In this document: one piece after another, positions 22,879-33,333 of the stretch
Position numbering within the stretch: position 1 is the stretch's first letter
Layout of the letters: every line of letters starts with the position of its first letter
Source: Rhabditophanes sp. KR3021
Lineage: Eukaryota > Nematoda > Chromadorea > Rhabditida > Alloionematidae
Assembly (NCBI GenBank): GCA_963281155.1
Contig: CAUJLY010000002.1
Span: 1,364,001-1,428,000 of the forward strand
Length of the DNA stretch: 64,000 bases
Reading direction: 5' to 3'
Made by a program: the position numbers and the translations under genes
The notes under the pieces: generated by a model
Databases searched by the model: none
What the model saw: only the letters and a program-made list of their open reading frames with translations
Told to the model about the DNA's origin: nothing

Positions 22879-25800
22879 ATGTCAGATGCAGCAGCAAGAA
22901 AAGCAGCTGAGGAACACGCTAAATCAGAAAAAAAGATCAAACTATGCTCCCCTTTTGGAGGAGATACATTACATTATTTTTGGAATTTTTCTGATCGTAA
23001 CTTGCCTATTATAACGGAAATTGTGGATCTAGTCAGGTAATTATTGTTTTGCAAACAAAAGTCCAATTGAGTATTTATAGATCAATCATCTCAAAAATAA
23101 AAGAGATCGAGACAAGTTTGAGAAACTCAGGCCATGAGGATATCACTGTAGAAAAGTATCAGTCTGTAGAAAATATCCGTGCCTTATCGAAAGCTTTCAA
23201 TAAAGCTGCTAAGGACTATGGACGTTACTTCCATACTCTTAAAAGATCAGAAACTAAATTTTTAGGTTCTAGTGCCGAACAGTTGCAGACCATTTTAGTC
23301 AGATCTTATAATAAAGCCGTCACACATGTTACAGCTTTGAATAAATATTATGAAGCTTTTTCGTCGGAAACGTATGGAGAAACGTCATGGAAAAGAATGG
23401 AAACTATATTGCCTCAATTAGGATTAACAGACAAGGATGTATTCGTAGACCTGGGTTCCGGAGTAGGGCAAATCGTATGTCATGTCGCAGGGGGTTCCAA
23501 AGTAAAACTCGCCGTTGGCATCGAAATCGCCGATCTTCCCTCTCGCTATGCCGAAAACATGAAAGAAGAATTCCAGAAGTCAATGAAATGGCACAGCAAG
23601 AAGTTTCGGGAATTCCGTCTTGAAAAAGGTAAACTTACTTTGAATCGGCTTCATCTAATTATATTTTACTAAACTGCAAAACTTTTTTTTATTTCTTAAT
23701 ATTAATTACTTACGACCATTTACAGGCAACTTCCTAGACAACAAATACAGGCCTTTGATCCTTGAACAAGCTACCGTCCTCTTCATCAACAACTACGCTT
23801 TTTCATCGGACCTTGACTTCGCCATCAAACAATATATCATCAGTGAATTGAAGCAAGGTACCCGTATCATCTCCACCAAACCATTTGCGGTCACCAAAGA
23901 AATCAACGATCGGACTTTGTCTGATGTCAGTTCAATCCTTGATATCACGGAGTTTAATGAGATTGAAGGTGCTGCTTCATGGACGAATGGGCATGTGGCT
24001 TATTATCTTCAAACTATCAATAGAACCAGATTGGAGGAGTTTTATGCAAAGAAGAAAAAGATGAATGATAGCATGAAAGTGAGAGCGACTTCTAGATCCA
24101 GTTCTGTTAGTGAAGGAACAAAGGAAAAATTGAATCTGTTGTGTGTAAAGGAAAGGGAAATTGCAAGAGCAATTTTGCCAAAACCATCTGAAGAAAGTGA
24201 CAGGAAAAATCATAAAGAACTTCATAAGGAGTTAATTAAAGACCATCATAAGGAGTCAATTAAAGACCATCATAAGGAGTCAATTAAAGACCATCATAAA
24301 GATTCACATAAAGATTCGCATAAAAGTCAGCACAAGGATTCACACAGAGATCCACACAAAGAACAACATAAAGTCAAACACAGAAATTCAATTGGCGACG
24401 GAAGTAGTGCAGGAGATGAAATTTACGGAACCACAACCAGAAGACAATGGAAAACTTTAATCGGAGGAAATGAACCAGAAAAAAGGCATTCTTCTTCAAG
24501 TAACGAAGGCATAGAAGATGCTTCAACTTCCCAAAGAAGAGATTCACTTGACAGTAAAAGAGACCTAGTGGAGAAAGCTGCTAAGATCAAGCATGGTTCG
24601 AGAGGAAGACCGAGAAAACATCCACTGGAAAGTTCTGCTTCAGTCAGTTCGAAGTTTAATCAGGATGAGATGAAGAGTTTGGATGAATTGCAGAGAATGG
24701 GACTAGAGACCGTTGAAAAGGTCGCTAAGGACAAGTCAATTGATAACTCATTGGTTCACGGCAATCTGAAGGTTCACAAAGTAAAGAGTAAGGAAAGAAG
24801 TGACCATCCAAAAGTAGAATCCTCGAAACACAAAGAAAGAGATATCTTTAGCGATACTTGTTCTACCGAAAAAGCTGACAGACGTAGAAGCAAAGGTTCC
24901 CGCAAAGCATCAGCCACAACTTCTCAAATAGAATTCGATACAACTGAATCTCTTCTACATCTTGCCGAACCTCCCGTACCCCCAATTATACCTAAACCAC
25001 TCATAATTGCACCTGTCCTAAATGAAGCAACAACTTTCACATCGCCATTGCCACATCCATCTACTTCCGTCCAGGCATTGCTAACAGCAAAGACTATTAT
25101 GGTTCCTGTTGATAGTGGACTAAATGGTAATTTATTCACTAATAATTCAATTATCTCGCCCAGTCAAAAGAGAGCCTTGTTTGCAAAGGGCGATGATGGA
25201 ACAAGTTCATTTGACGTAGAGATGGAATCTGTTTCTAGAAGAAATTCTATCTCTGAGTTTTCACAAGCATCACAACAATCGAGGACATCTTCTTTTTCCA
25301 CCAAGACCATTGATACACCACAACCTACTAAAAATGAAGAAAATATTTGTATGGAACCGAAAGAAGACGCAAATGAAAGTGTGAATGACTATAATGGAGG
25401 CTTTGCAAGAGCAAGTGAAAATCCTGAAATAATCAGATATGTTGATGAGTACTTAGAAGATCAGAAAAATGCAATGTATGCTTTCATAGATTTGATGTAT
25501 ACTGAAGATTTTAAGAAATCAACGGAAGTGAGAATAATGAGGGAAAAACAAGCAATTGAATTGAAGATGTCAAGAATCAAGGCATTAAAGTCTATGATTT
25601 CGCATCAACAAGAAGAAGGAAAAGCCTTATTGTCAGATATGCTGACTCACGTGGGAATCTCAGCAAAAACAGCTCCTGAATTTATTGAAGCGGCTAAGTG
25701 CATCGTAGAACAAAACAAATTTCAACAAAAGAAGATAACTAATCTGAGGAAGGAAGTTTTTAATGCCGAGAAGGCTCAGAAAGATTTGCAGGCCAAATTA

Positions 25801-26307
25801 TTTGCTAAGACAGTGCATGATAACCATATTATGGATGCTATTAATACTGTTGCCAATGAGAATTTGGAGGATTCTATTAATTCGGTTGTTAATTCCGTTG
25901 CTTGTAATAATGGGTTGATTGTGGGTAGGGTTGTTGGAAGTGAGCAGGCAAATGGAGACTTGAAGAAGGCGAGGGCTAGAGCACCCATTAGAACGCCGGC
26001 TTCGAAGAAGATTACGCCCGTTCAGAGGAAGGTTGTGGAGAAAGTCCAGGAGGGTGGTGAGAAGGAGGTGACGCAGAAGGTGGATATGATTTTGAGTTCA
26101 ATAAGAGAAATCAAGAAAGGACAGGATACGTCGAAGCCTAGCAAAGGAAGAAATGAAAAGAAACGTTCGGCTCCTTCTTTACCAACAAATTCAGCTCTTC
26201 TATCTCCACTTAAGAAACGCAAAATGAATTCATCCTCAACAACTCCAATTTCCGATAATGATCCAACAAATGTTTTCAACTTCCCAAAAGAACTTAGCTA
26301 TGAATAA
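22879..26307 (+). CDS. dot-1: DOT1-type histone H3 lysine-79 methyltransferase
   Basis: DOT1 methylates lysine 79 of histone H3 within nucleosomes, using S-adenosylmethionine. Exons 22879-23036, 23081-23628 and 23726-26307 (introns of 44 and 97 bases) give 1095 residues. The catalytic domain fills the first ~350 residues: helical lid with YQSVENIRALSKAFNKAAKD, SAM motif DLGSGVGQIVCHVAG near residue 176, motif FINNYAF near 256, then RIISTKPFAV, DRTLSDVSSILD and WTNGHVAYYLQTINRT. The rest is low complexity: a His/Lys repeat (24235-24330), an AT-hook-like GRPRKHP, an acidic/Ser region, a coiled coil near 25380-25800 and a basic tail. Metazoan DOT1 proteins share this layout, and their tails bind partners such as AF10 family proteins. 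The stop codon TAA lies inside an AATAAA hexamer. Confidence 0.96.
24235..24330 (+). repeat. In-frame 24-base tandem repeat in DOT1
   Basis: Three nearly perfect 24-base units (24235-24258, 24259-24282, 24283-24306) encode IKDHHKES, IKDHHKES and IKDHHKDS. Shorter HKDS-type units continue to about 24375. Unit length is a multiple of three, so copy-number change keeps the frame. The encoded segment is strongly basic and His-rich. Confidence 0.85.
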
Positions 26308-26395
26308 ACAGAACTTATTTACGTATAAAGTGAGTTTATTTACGAATAAACAGAACTTATTTACAAATAAACGACAGAACTTAGTTACAAACAAA
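26301..26395 (+). repeat. Tandem repeat in the DOT1 3' UTR
   Basis: Three imperfect copies of a unit containing AATAAACAGAACTTATTTAC begin at about 26302, 26344 and 26372. The first overlaps the stop codon. Each of the first two brings its own AATAAA, so the repeat multiplies polyadenylation signals. Confidence 0.7.
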
Positions 26396-26656
26396 CTACC
26401 ACCTGTATATACTACTTAACAAATCTTTAATTTCAACAAACCAAGTGTCATCTTCTTTAAATAAATCATTATAGATTTGCTATTAATCAATGATGAGTTT
26501 GGTGAGATGATGTTTAGGTGTAATAAATTTTTTTAACTTTATTTAATAATCTTTTTTCTCTACTTTGTGATTATTTAATTTTTCCGAGTTATTATCTCCT
26601 TTCGTATCTTAATTTGCAATGTTTAATGACATGATCACACGGTTTAGTTTAGTTAT

Positions 26657-28090
26657 ATGAGTGATGAAAAGCGGGATTGTAGTGATGTTCCGGGTACATC
26701 AGCCATGCCATTAGATAATATTATGTCGCGAATCGTCAAAGTAAAACAGGATGAGGAGGTTAGAAAAGTGCCAAAGCATTCTTATTTGACGAAAGAAAAT
26801 TTAAATTATATTCACAAATCTAGTGTTGCGGAAGGGAACGTTTCGGTGATGAGTAATTGTTTGATGGAGAGATTGATTTCGCTAAAAGGGTTCAGGAGTA
26901 AAGTTGAGAATTATTATAAGATGCCTGCACATATTAAGAGTAAATATATTGATACGTTGGAAGAACCTTTTTTCGAGTATTTCAATCCTGTTAATTATGA
27001 GGAAGTGTTGACAGACAGAACAGTTCCCGATTCTTCGAGAAGTACCACTCCATCTATACTAACTGAAGAAGACGATGATTACTTGGGAGAAGAAGACGTT
27101 CAAACTGTTATTTCAGATGTCAAATCAATCAACAGCGATATGGTTGTACAACTTTCCTCCGATGAAATGTCTATTGTTGATTCAGAGCATATAGGTGAAC
27201 CGTCTTCGCTTTCACACGAACCACCAAGACCAATATCAGTATCACCACCACCAGCACCCCCGCCTTTGCCTCCATCGATCACAATTACCAACATCAATCT
27301 AATTCCTCCGAATCCTCCCAACCTTCCTAACAAATCTCAAGTAGTCCCCCTAATGTCTCTCAATTTGACCCAAATAAGCCAACTAGGCAACAATACAACG
27401 AACATCAGTTTTGGAAATCAAGGAACAATCACAACAACGCATCATATAAACATTCCAATGTTGCAGGAAACTCCAGTCTGCAGACAAAAAGGAAAGAAGC
27501 GGAAGAACTTTGAGAATCGTTGGCAGCAAAATAAATTTAATCCTCAAAATAATGTCTATCAGCAACCACCACCACAGAATTATCCCAACTACCAACAACC
27601 TAATAATATGAATTTCACTCCGGCCCAAAGAATGTTGCCAACATTGAATTTATGTAATAATCCAGGACCAATGAACATTACTCCACAGCAAGGATTATGT
27701 AATAATTCCTCTCTGATGAGCAATAATACCAGTCATCAACAAGGATTTAGTGGCGGATCAAATTGTTATCAGCAACCACCACCGCCGATCTACAATCAAC
27801 CATTTGGAACCAACAACAATCAGCCTTTTCCTAATCCGCAACCAATGTACAATCAAACGCCTTATCAAAACATGTCGATGAGCAATAACTGCACCCAAAA
27901 TTCTGCACCGCCAAACAATATACTCCTGAATCCAAATCAACCTCCACCACCAACTCCACTAGCATACATCCGTTTCAACCCAAATCAACCACCACCTACG
28001 TCATTTACCATCAACTCAGGGAATCAGCAACAAACGTATAATTTCCAAAGGCAGTGCTGGTCTTTTAATAATAATTCCTACAGAAGTTAG
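26657..28090 (+). CDS. Uncharacterised Pro/Asn/Gln-rich protein
   Basis: Single exon of 477 codons. An ordered-looking N-terminal part (residues 1-130, SRIVKVKQDEEVRKVPKHSY and CLMERLISLKGFRSKVENYY) precedes a Ser/Asp-rich acidic linker. A long disordered C-terminal half follows, rich in Pro, Asn and Gln, with runs such as PPPAPPPLPPS and repeated NPNQPPPPT-like units and a basic patch KKRKNFENRW near the middle. There are no membrane or enzyme motifs. The composition suits a nuclear or ribonucleoprotein scaffold, but this is inference. The start is 350 bases after the DOT1 stop on the same strand, and TTTAG occurs twice just before the ATG, so it could be a downstream gene of an operon with DOT1. 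It is tail-to-tail with the asparaginyl-tRNA synthetase gene, 132 bases away. Confidence 0.75.
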   Translation: MSDEKRDCSDVPGTSAMPLDNIMSRIVKVKQDEEVRKVPKHSYLTKENLNYIHKSSVAEGNVSVMSNCLMERLISLKGFRSKVENYYKMPAHIKSKYIDTLEEPFFEYFNPVNYEEVLTDRTVPDSSRSTTPSILTEEDDDYLGEEDVQTVISDVKSINSDMVVQLSSDEMSIVDSEHIGEPSSLSHEPPRPISVSPPPAPPPLPPSITITNINLIPPNPPNLPNKSQVVPLMSLNLTQISQLGNNTTNISFGNQGTITTTHHINIPMLQETPVCRQKGKKRKNFENRWQQNKFNPQNNVYQQPPPQNYPNYQQPNNMNFTPAQRMLPTLNLCNNPGPMNITPQQGLCNNSSLMSNNTSHQQGFSGGSNCYQQPPPPIYNQPFGTNNNQPFPNPQPMYNQTPYQNMSMSNNCTQNSAPPNNILLNPNQPPPPTPLAYIRFNPNQPPPTSFTINSGNQQQTYNFQRQCWSFNNNSYRS

Positions 28091-28222
28091 CTTTTTTAAT
28101 TAATCTGAATTGTGAACGAAGCTTGGTAAATAAAGTATTATTAATTTGTAAATAAACCACACCAAATTCCAATCATTTATTTTAATAAGTTTATGTAATT
28201 AGATCAACAAACAAAAATGCAT

Positions 28223-31110
28223 TTAGGGAGCACATCTTCCGGTGTATCTTGGATACAAACAGACGTCTCTAATATGATAAGTGTTAGTCAACCAACAAAT
28301 AAATCTTTCTAGGCCCAATCCAAAGCCACCATGAGGACAACCTCCAAACTTTCTTTGGTCGAGATACCAATAATAAGGAGCTGGGTCGAGTCCAGCAGTG
28401 GCGAATGCTTTCAGCATTTCCTCTTCTTTCCAAATTCTCATGGATCCTCCCACGATTTCTCCCACATTTGGCATTAATAAGTCGACGGATTCAGTTAGCT
28501 TGTCGTCTTCGGCACATCTTGACATGTAGAAGGCTTTGATACCTCCTGGGAATTTGCTCAGGAAAATAGGTTCGCCAATCTTGTCGGTCATGGCTCTTTC
28601 AGGTGCTTCAGGAATATCCTCACCGAATTCATAGAAACTACCATCGTCTTTCTTGATATCATTTTCCTTCAAATAAATAATGGCATCAGCATAAGTCATT
28701 CTCTTGAAAGGTCTTTTTGGTGCAACAAAGCCAGGGTTAAGTGCCAAAATCTCACCACCAATCTTTTCATCTTTCATCAGACGATCGACTGTATCACAGA
28801 CTAAAGTCTCGATGTTGTTTATCAACCCATCAAAGTCAATGAAGGCACATTCAGCTTCTACATGAGAGTATTCTGCCAAATGTCTTCTGGTACGAGATTT
28901 TTCAGCTCTATAAGATTGAGCGATGCAATAAACGTCTCCGAGACTGGAGTTGCATGTTTCAAGGTACAATTGGGATGATTGAGTAAGGTAAGCTGGAGCT
29001 CCGAAGTAATCCAGTGCGAATAAAGTAGAGCCTCCTTCGACTTGAGTTTGCACTAAGGTGGGTGGAAAGATTTCTGTGTAACTAGCATCGTTGAAATGTT
29101 CACGCATGGCTCTTGTGATCTGGCCGCGTAGTTTCATTATTCTAGCTGTATTTTCACCACGAAGAACTAAATGGCGGTTGTCGGCTTTGATTTCTACGCC
29201 GGAATCAGCAGTTAGCACGTTGTCAATTCCACCGGCTGGGGCAAGGCAGATTAGTTGCCAGTAATCGACTTTGAGTTCGACTCCACCTGGGGCAGTCTTG
29301 CCTTCCGGTAATTTCTCAAGGACTCCGTAGACGGCGATTGAGGATTCGGTGGTAAGAGTGAGGGCGTCGTATGTCTTGCAGAGGTTATCTACCAGGAGTG
29401 CTTGGACGTAGCCGTAGCCGTCTCTGATGGTGAGGAAGGTAAAAGCTTTGCCTAAAATAATAGGAAATTACATCTTAAATACCATTTTTGGGCCTTTCAA
29501 AAGCTAGACAATCTCTTTCAAATCATCAATTATTGGATGGTATATTTGTCTTACTTATCAAAGAACTTATGTAGCTCCAATAAATTTGACTACTAAGCAA
29601 AAAACAGATCTCTTGCAAATGTTAGCTTTAGAATTGAATAGAGTTAGTCATCAAATCCAACCCAGAATTCAGTCTCATTAAGCTCAAGGAAAGAAATGGT
29701 AATGTCCATACTGTTTGGAGAAATTTGCATCCCTCGACCACGTGACACTCTTTCGCTGCAAGGGTTTGAAGGATAAGTTAACGAATTTCAAAAGTGAGAT
29801 TAGTGGATGGTTAACCGGTCTTGCTGACGAAGAGAAGTGAAAAGTGTTAGACAACTTTCCTTGACAAAATTAAAAGAAGCTGGTGAGCCGTTGATTGGGG
29901 TCATTGTGTCTATGTTTTTATAGGGAAGTTCCGGTAAATTGGATAGGATGACAAGACGCAGATTGGCTCAACATAAGTCTGATTTCACCGTTGCAGTCAA
30001 TAAAAACCTTCTTATGGCACCCAAAGTCTTGAAAATGTATTATACTCCAGATAAAACACTGGCTAAAGCAGTGCAAATCAAGAATCAACTGGATCATTTC
30101 AAATCTAATAATGGAGACAAGGCGTGCTGTGTTTACTTATTTTTGGATCACACTGCTCTTGGTGATGGATGAAATTTAAAAGAAGTAATAAATACCACAA
30201 ATATATTGGTGAATCAAATGACATGGAGAAGGAATGAGAGTTCACAGACATAGCTTCAACTCTTCTATCAAAGGGGCTTCGTTTTGACAAGAAGAAGGGA
30301 TTTCTCAACAAAATTACTATTGCAGAAAAGAGGTTGATTGTCATCAAACAGAATATTCATTAAAGAGGATAGCAGTAAACTTTGAAGCTATCCTCATCAA
30401 AGCCCTTCGACATCAACTTAAGAATAGCAACTCAGGCAAGGCATTGCTAGATTTTGTATTAGCCATGGACCCCAAAATAAACCCGCAAGTAACCTAATTG
30501 GCCCTCAATGCCTTCTCAGGATGTAGATATAAAGAGCACATCAAGAAACATTAGTATGTCTTTTTTCATATATTCTGGTTGATTTCTTTTAATAAATTTG
30601 TTTAATTTTGTTAAGTAAGTTACCCTAAAATAAAAATTAGTTAAGATCACTAAAGAGGCGGATTACTTGGTCGCGTTTTCTGTGTACCCATCCTTGGATC
30701 TTGACTCTCTGGCCGATGTGTTTTTCGAGGTTGTTAAGACGGATAGTAATGGCTTTTGGTAGAGAAGGATCTTCGGTGATGACTATTTTCTTGGCTTCCT
30801 CTAACAAGTCAGCTGCGCTTTCGGCTTGTTTGACGGCAGCTGCGGCATCTTCGACCTTTTTCTTTTCTGCCTTCTCTTTCTTTCTCTTATCGGCTTCATA
30901 GAGCTTAGCGAACTTCTTAACAGATGACTTGGCTGGAGCATTGAAAGTAGATACACCATCTTCAGTAACTTCTTCAACCAAAAAAGTGTCAGCATCAGAT
31001 GAGTCAGCGAGGATCATTGCATGCAACAAAGTAGCGAGTGGCTTGTCTTCAGTACCATCTCCGGTAGTATCCGAACCTTTGCCAGAACTAATAAATAATT
31101 TAGCAGTCAT
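28223..31110 (-). CDS. nars-1: Cytosolic asparaginyl-tRNA synthetase
   Basis: Class II synthetase that charges tRNA-Asn in the cytoplasm. Main exons: 31110-30667 (148 codons) and 29451-28223. The N-terminal region has the eukaryote-specific extension with a Lys/Glu-rich coiled coil and the anticodon-binding OB fold ([13 protein letters not shown]). The second part holds the catalytic domain with [20 protein letters not shown], the [20 protein letters not shown] motif 2, and [11 protein letters not shown] motif 3. Spliced length is 557 residues, as expected. The junction is odd: exon 1 ends in phase 0 after CAA, but exon 2 needs one extra base to make the conserved Gln-Gly-Lys. A single G at 30624, flanked by an AG acceptor and a GT donor, would supply it. 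A lost G at the donor is the alternative. The 1.17 kb intron holds antisense pseudogene debris. Confidence 0.96.
29560..30545 (+). pseudogene. Antisense decayed gene copy within the asparaginyl-tRNA synthetase intron
   Basis: The plus strand carries a series of coding-like blocks broken by stops and frame changes: [55 protein letters not shown]; a 74-codon block from 29948 ([20 protein letters not shown] ... [14 protein letters not shown]); [20 protein letters not shown]; and [20 protein letters not shown] followed by YKEHIKKH. Most blocks follow one another without recognisable introns, which would suit a retrocopy. The parent family is not recognised. It is base-paired opposite to the host transcript and looks non-functional. 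Confidence 0.55.
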
Positions 31111-31119
31111 TGTAAATAT

Positions 31120-31121
31120 CT
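31120..31121 (-). promoter_or_regulatory. Candidate trans-splice acceptor before asparaginyl-tRNA synthetase
   Basis: TTTTCTTTTAG ends nine bases before the ATG at 31110 on the minus strand. No upstream coding exon is needed, so this is a plausible spliced-leader addition site. Confidence 0.45.
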
Positions 31122-31682
31122 AAAAGAAAATAAATTAAAACTTATTTATTGGCAAAGGGACCATTTAATCACAACAGAATTAAAGAATGCATAAAAAAGT
31201 GAGTCAAAACACAAAAATTCTTCCCTCTGTCATAAGCATGATGCAATCTAACACTAATTATATTTTGAAATGCGTCTGTGCTTAGTTTTATTAGATGATG
31301 TCATCGCCAACTTTTTAATGGACCAATAACACCATCAGTTGCACGCTTCTTTAAGACGATATATAATTATTAAATTATTTCAAAAATGATAAGCGTGTCG
31401 GTTTGGGTAGCTACCATTCCAATTGAGATTTCAAAAATTGGGAAGAAGTTTATTTGACTGTGTGTTGCAGTGTTGGCAGAACAAATATACCACAAAGCAA
31501 AAAAAAGGAGGTCAATAGAAAAAAATTTATTGAAATTAAATATAAAAGTAAAGCACATATTAATCAAAAATAAATTGTTAAATAAAAATTATTAATTGTG
31601 GATTTTCCGGGTTAACATTCAAATTAGGTTTGCAGATAATGAATACTTGGGGAAAGATTTTTCAAGTTTGAATCATTTGTGA

Positions 31683-32393
31683 TTAATACTTGTTTAGAAG
31701 GTTTCCCAAATCTACATGCAAATCATGTGTAAAGATTTCACCGTTATCGTCAATCGAGATCTTTTCTTCCGCATATAGACTACCCATCATAGCTAATTCT
31801 TGAGCTTTAGGAAGGAAGCAAAGGTTAGGATTGATGTAGTAAACGTAGATATCTCGATGACTTGCCTTGAAATAGGTTAAAGCATGACCAAACAAACTGT
31901 AGTCTATGTCTTGGACACCAGGTAATTTGTAACCGTTTCGGGCAAAATCATCTAACTTGCTATGCACATTGAAATAACTAGCTACAAGTTTACAATCTGT
32001 AAAGATGTAAAACTCCTGCTTCTTTCCTCCAGTTTCTTCCCAAATTTCGAAAGCTTTGATGACAGCTTGCATATCAACAGCCAATTTATTTATCCTGCTT
32101 TCTGCTTTCAAAGCCATAAAGTTTGAAATATCTTTTGTTCCAACCCGACCATATATTCCACAACCCCCAAATTCATTATCAACGTGTCCACTAACAAAGA
32201 TGTAATCCTGTTGATTGACCAAATAGGTATCGTTAAGCCAAATCATATCTTCAATAGTCTCCATTTCCCATTTTAGTGGGTTAACTTTGTTTGTATCGAC
32301 GGCTCTGGATTCAACAAGAATGTGTTGTGCTTGGGGTGGTTCTTCAGCATAGGATTGATTTCCATAAGGAGTATTGCAGACATTGCTCATCAT
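31683..32393 (-). CDS. RNase H-fold protein with altered active site
   Basis: Single exon, 236 codons, starting at the first of two adjacent ATGs. The central part has the RNase H1 strand-helix pattern: YIFVSGHVDNEFGGCGIYG, then an Asn-containing helix INKLAVDMQAVIKAFEIW, then the strand FYIFTDCKLVASYF. In active RNase H1 the first strand carries a catalytic Asp (TDG) and the helix a Glu (NQRAEL). Here these are Ser and an altered segment (NKLAVDM), while the Asp of TDS is kept (FTDC). It may therefore bind RNA/DNA hybrids without cutting, or be a domesticated element-derived domain. The C-terminal 70 residues are not recognised. It is co-oriented with the downstream asparaginyl-tRNA synthetase (573 bases) and divergent from the Ly6-like gene. 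Confidence 0.6.
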   Translation of the reverse strand: MMSNVCNTPYGNQSYAEEPPQAQHILVESRAVDTNKVNPLKWEMETIEDMIWLNDTYLVNQQDYIFVSGHVDNEFGGCGIYGRVGTKDISNFMALKAESRINKLAVDMQAVIKAFEIWEETGGKKQEFYIFTDCKLVASYFNVHSKLDDFARNGYKLPGVQDIDYSLFGHALTYFKASHRDIYVYYINPNLCFLPKAQELAMMGSLYAEEKISIDDNGEIFTHDLHVDLGNLLNKY

Positions 32394-32878
32394 CGTAAAA
32401 ATGTCTTAGAGGGACAGCGGAGTAAGGTATTTTATTAAATGAATGATATAAAATGTTGAGATAATTGAATGTGGTAAGGCAGAAGTAAAGTACAACAAAT
32501 TCGTGTCGTCATTATATTTTGTTGTAGGAGAGGGCATGTGTGTTGTTGGATAAGTTGATATGTTAGTTTTACTTAAAATACGTTGAAATGTTAATCAAAC
32601 TTTTTGCATACCAACTATATGAATCCAAAAAATGATTTTAAAGTGTCAAAACTGCCATCCATTGTAAGATCAAATAACTCAAAATGGTACATCAATACCA
32701 TTATCAATACAATCCCAAAAGTCCTCAAACCCATATTATATCAAATAATACCAACTAATATCACGTTTCCTCGATTAACCCAACAAATATCCACCTTTTA
32801 TTTGAATTATTTGAATTGACCATATAAATAGATTGGACCAGTCTGTTTAATTGATATTATATTAGTAGAGAGTATTAA
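32394..32878. promoter_or_regulatory. Shared upstream region of RNase H-fold and Ly6-like genes
   Basis: 485 bases between two divergent start codons. A TATATTAG-type element lies a few bases before the Ly6-like ATG, but no site can be assigned with confidence. Confidence 0.4.
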
Positions 32879-33301
32879 ATGAAACGATTGTTGTTAGTTT
32901 ATATTCTGATTTTATTAGTTAAACATAGTTTTGCCCAACATTATTCTGCAAATTCAGTAACTTGTATTTTATGCGATGGATCAGATGAAGATTGTATGGG
33001 ATCTAGTTGCACAGGAATTGCGTGTGTCAAGAGATCCACTGTTATTAATGGTGAGCTTACCCATTATTTAAACTTTTATTGAATTTATTCTTCAGGCCAA
33101 GTAAGAATCCAAAAAATGTGTCAAATGTCAGACAACGGTTTCAATGCCTTAGAAAAGTGCGATATTACACCTTTATGGCAAGGACGGATTGGTGAAGAAT
33201 GCATTTGCAAATCTGATTGGTGTAATTCCAGCTCAATTTTAAACAAATATTTGTTTATTTACTCTCTTTCATTCATAATACTTTATCACTTTTATTTATA
33301 A
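32879..33301 (+). CDS. Small Ly6/uPAR-like secreted or GPI-anchored protein
   Basis: Two exons, 32879-33050 and 33096-33301 (45-base intron), giving 125 residues. It has a cleavable signal peptide (KRLLLVYILILLVKHSFAQ), then a cysteine-rich module with spacing typical of three-finger Ly6 domains (CILCDGSDEDCMGSSC ... CVKRS ... KMCQMSD ... CDITP ... CICKSDWCN). It ends in a hydrophobic tail (YLFIYSLSFIILYHFYL) that suits a GPI-attachment signal. The closing CxxDxCN motif is the Ly6 hallmark. Such proteins act at the cell surface; the ligand is unknown. The gene end is only 32 bases from the end of the convergent HPRT gene. Confidence 0.8.
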
Positions 33302-33333
33302 AACGTCAACATAATAAAACAAACATAACAATA

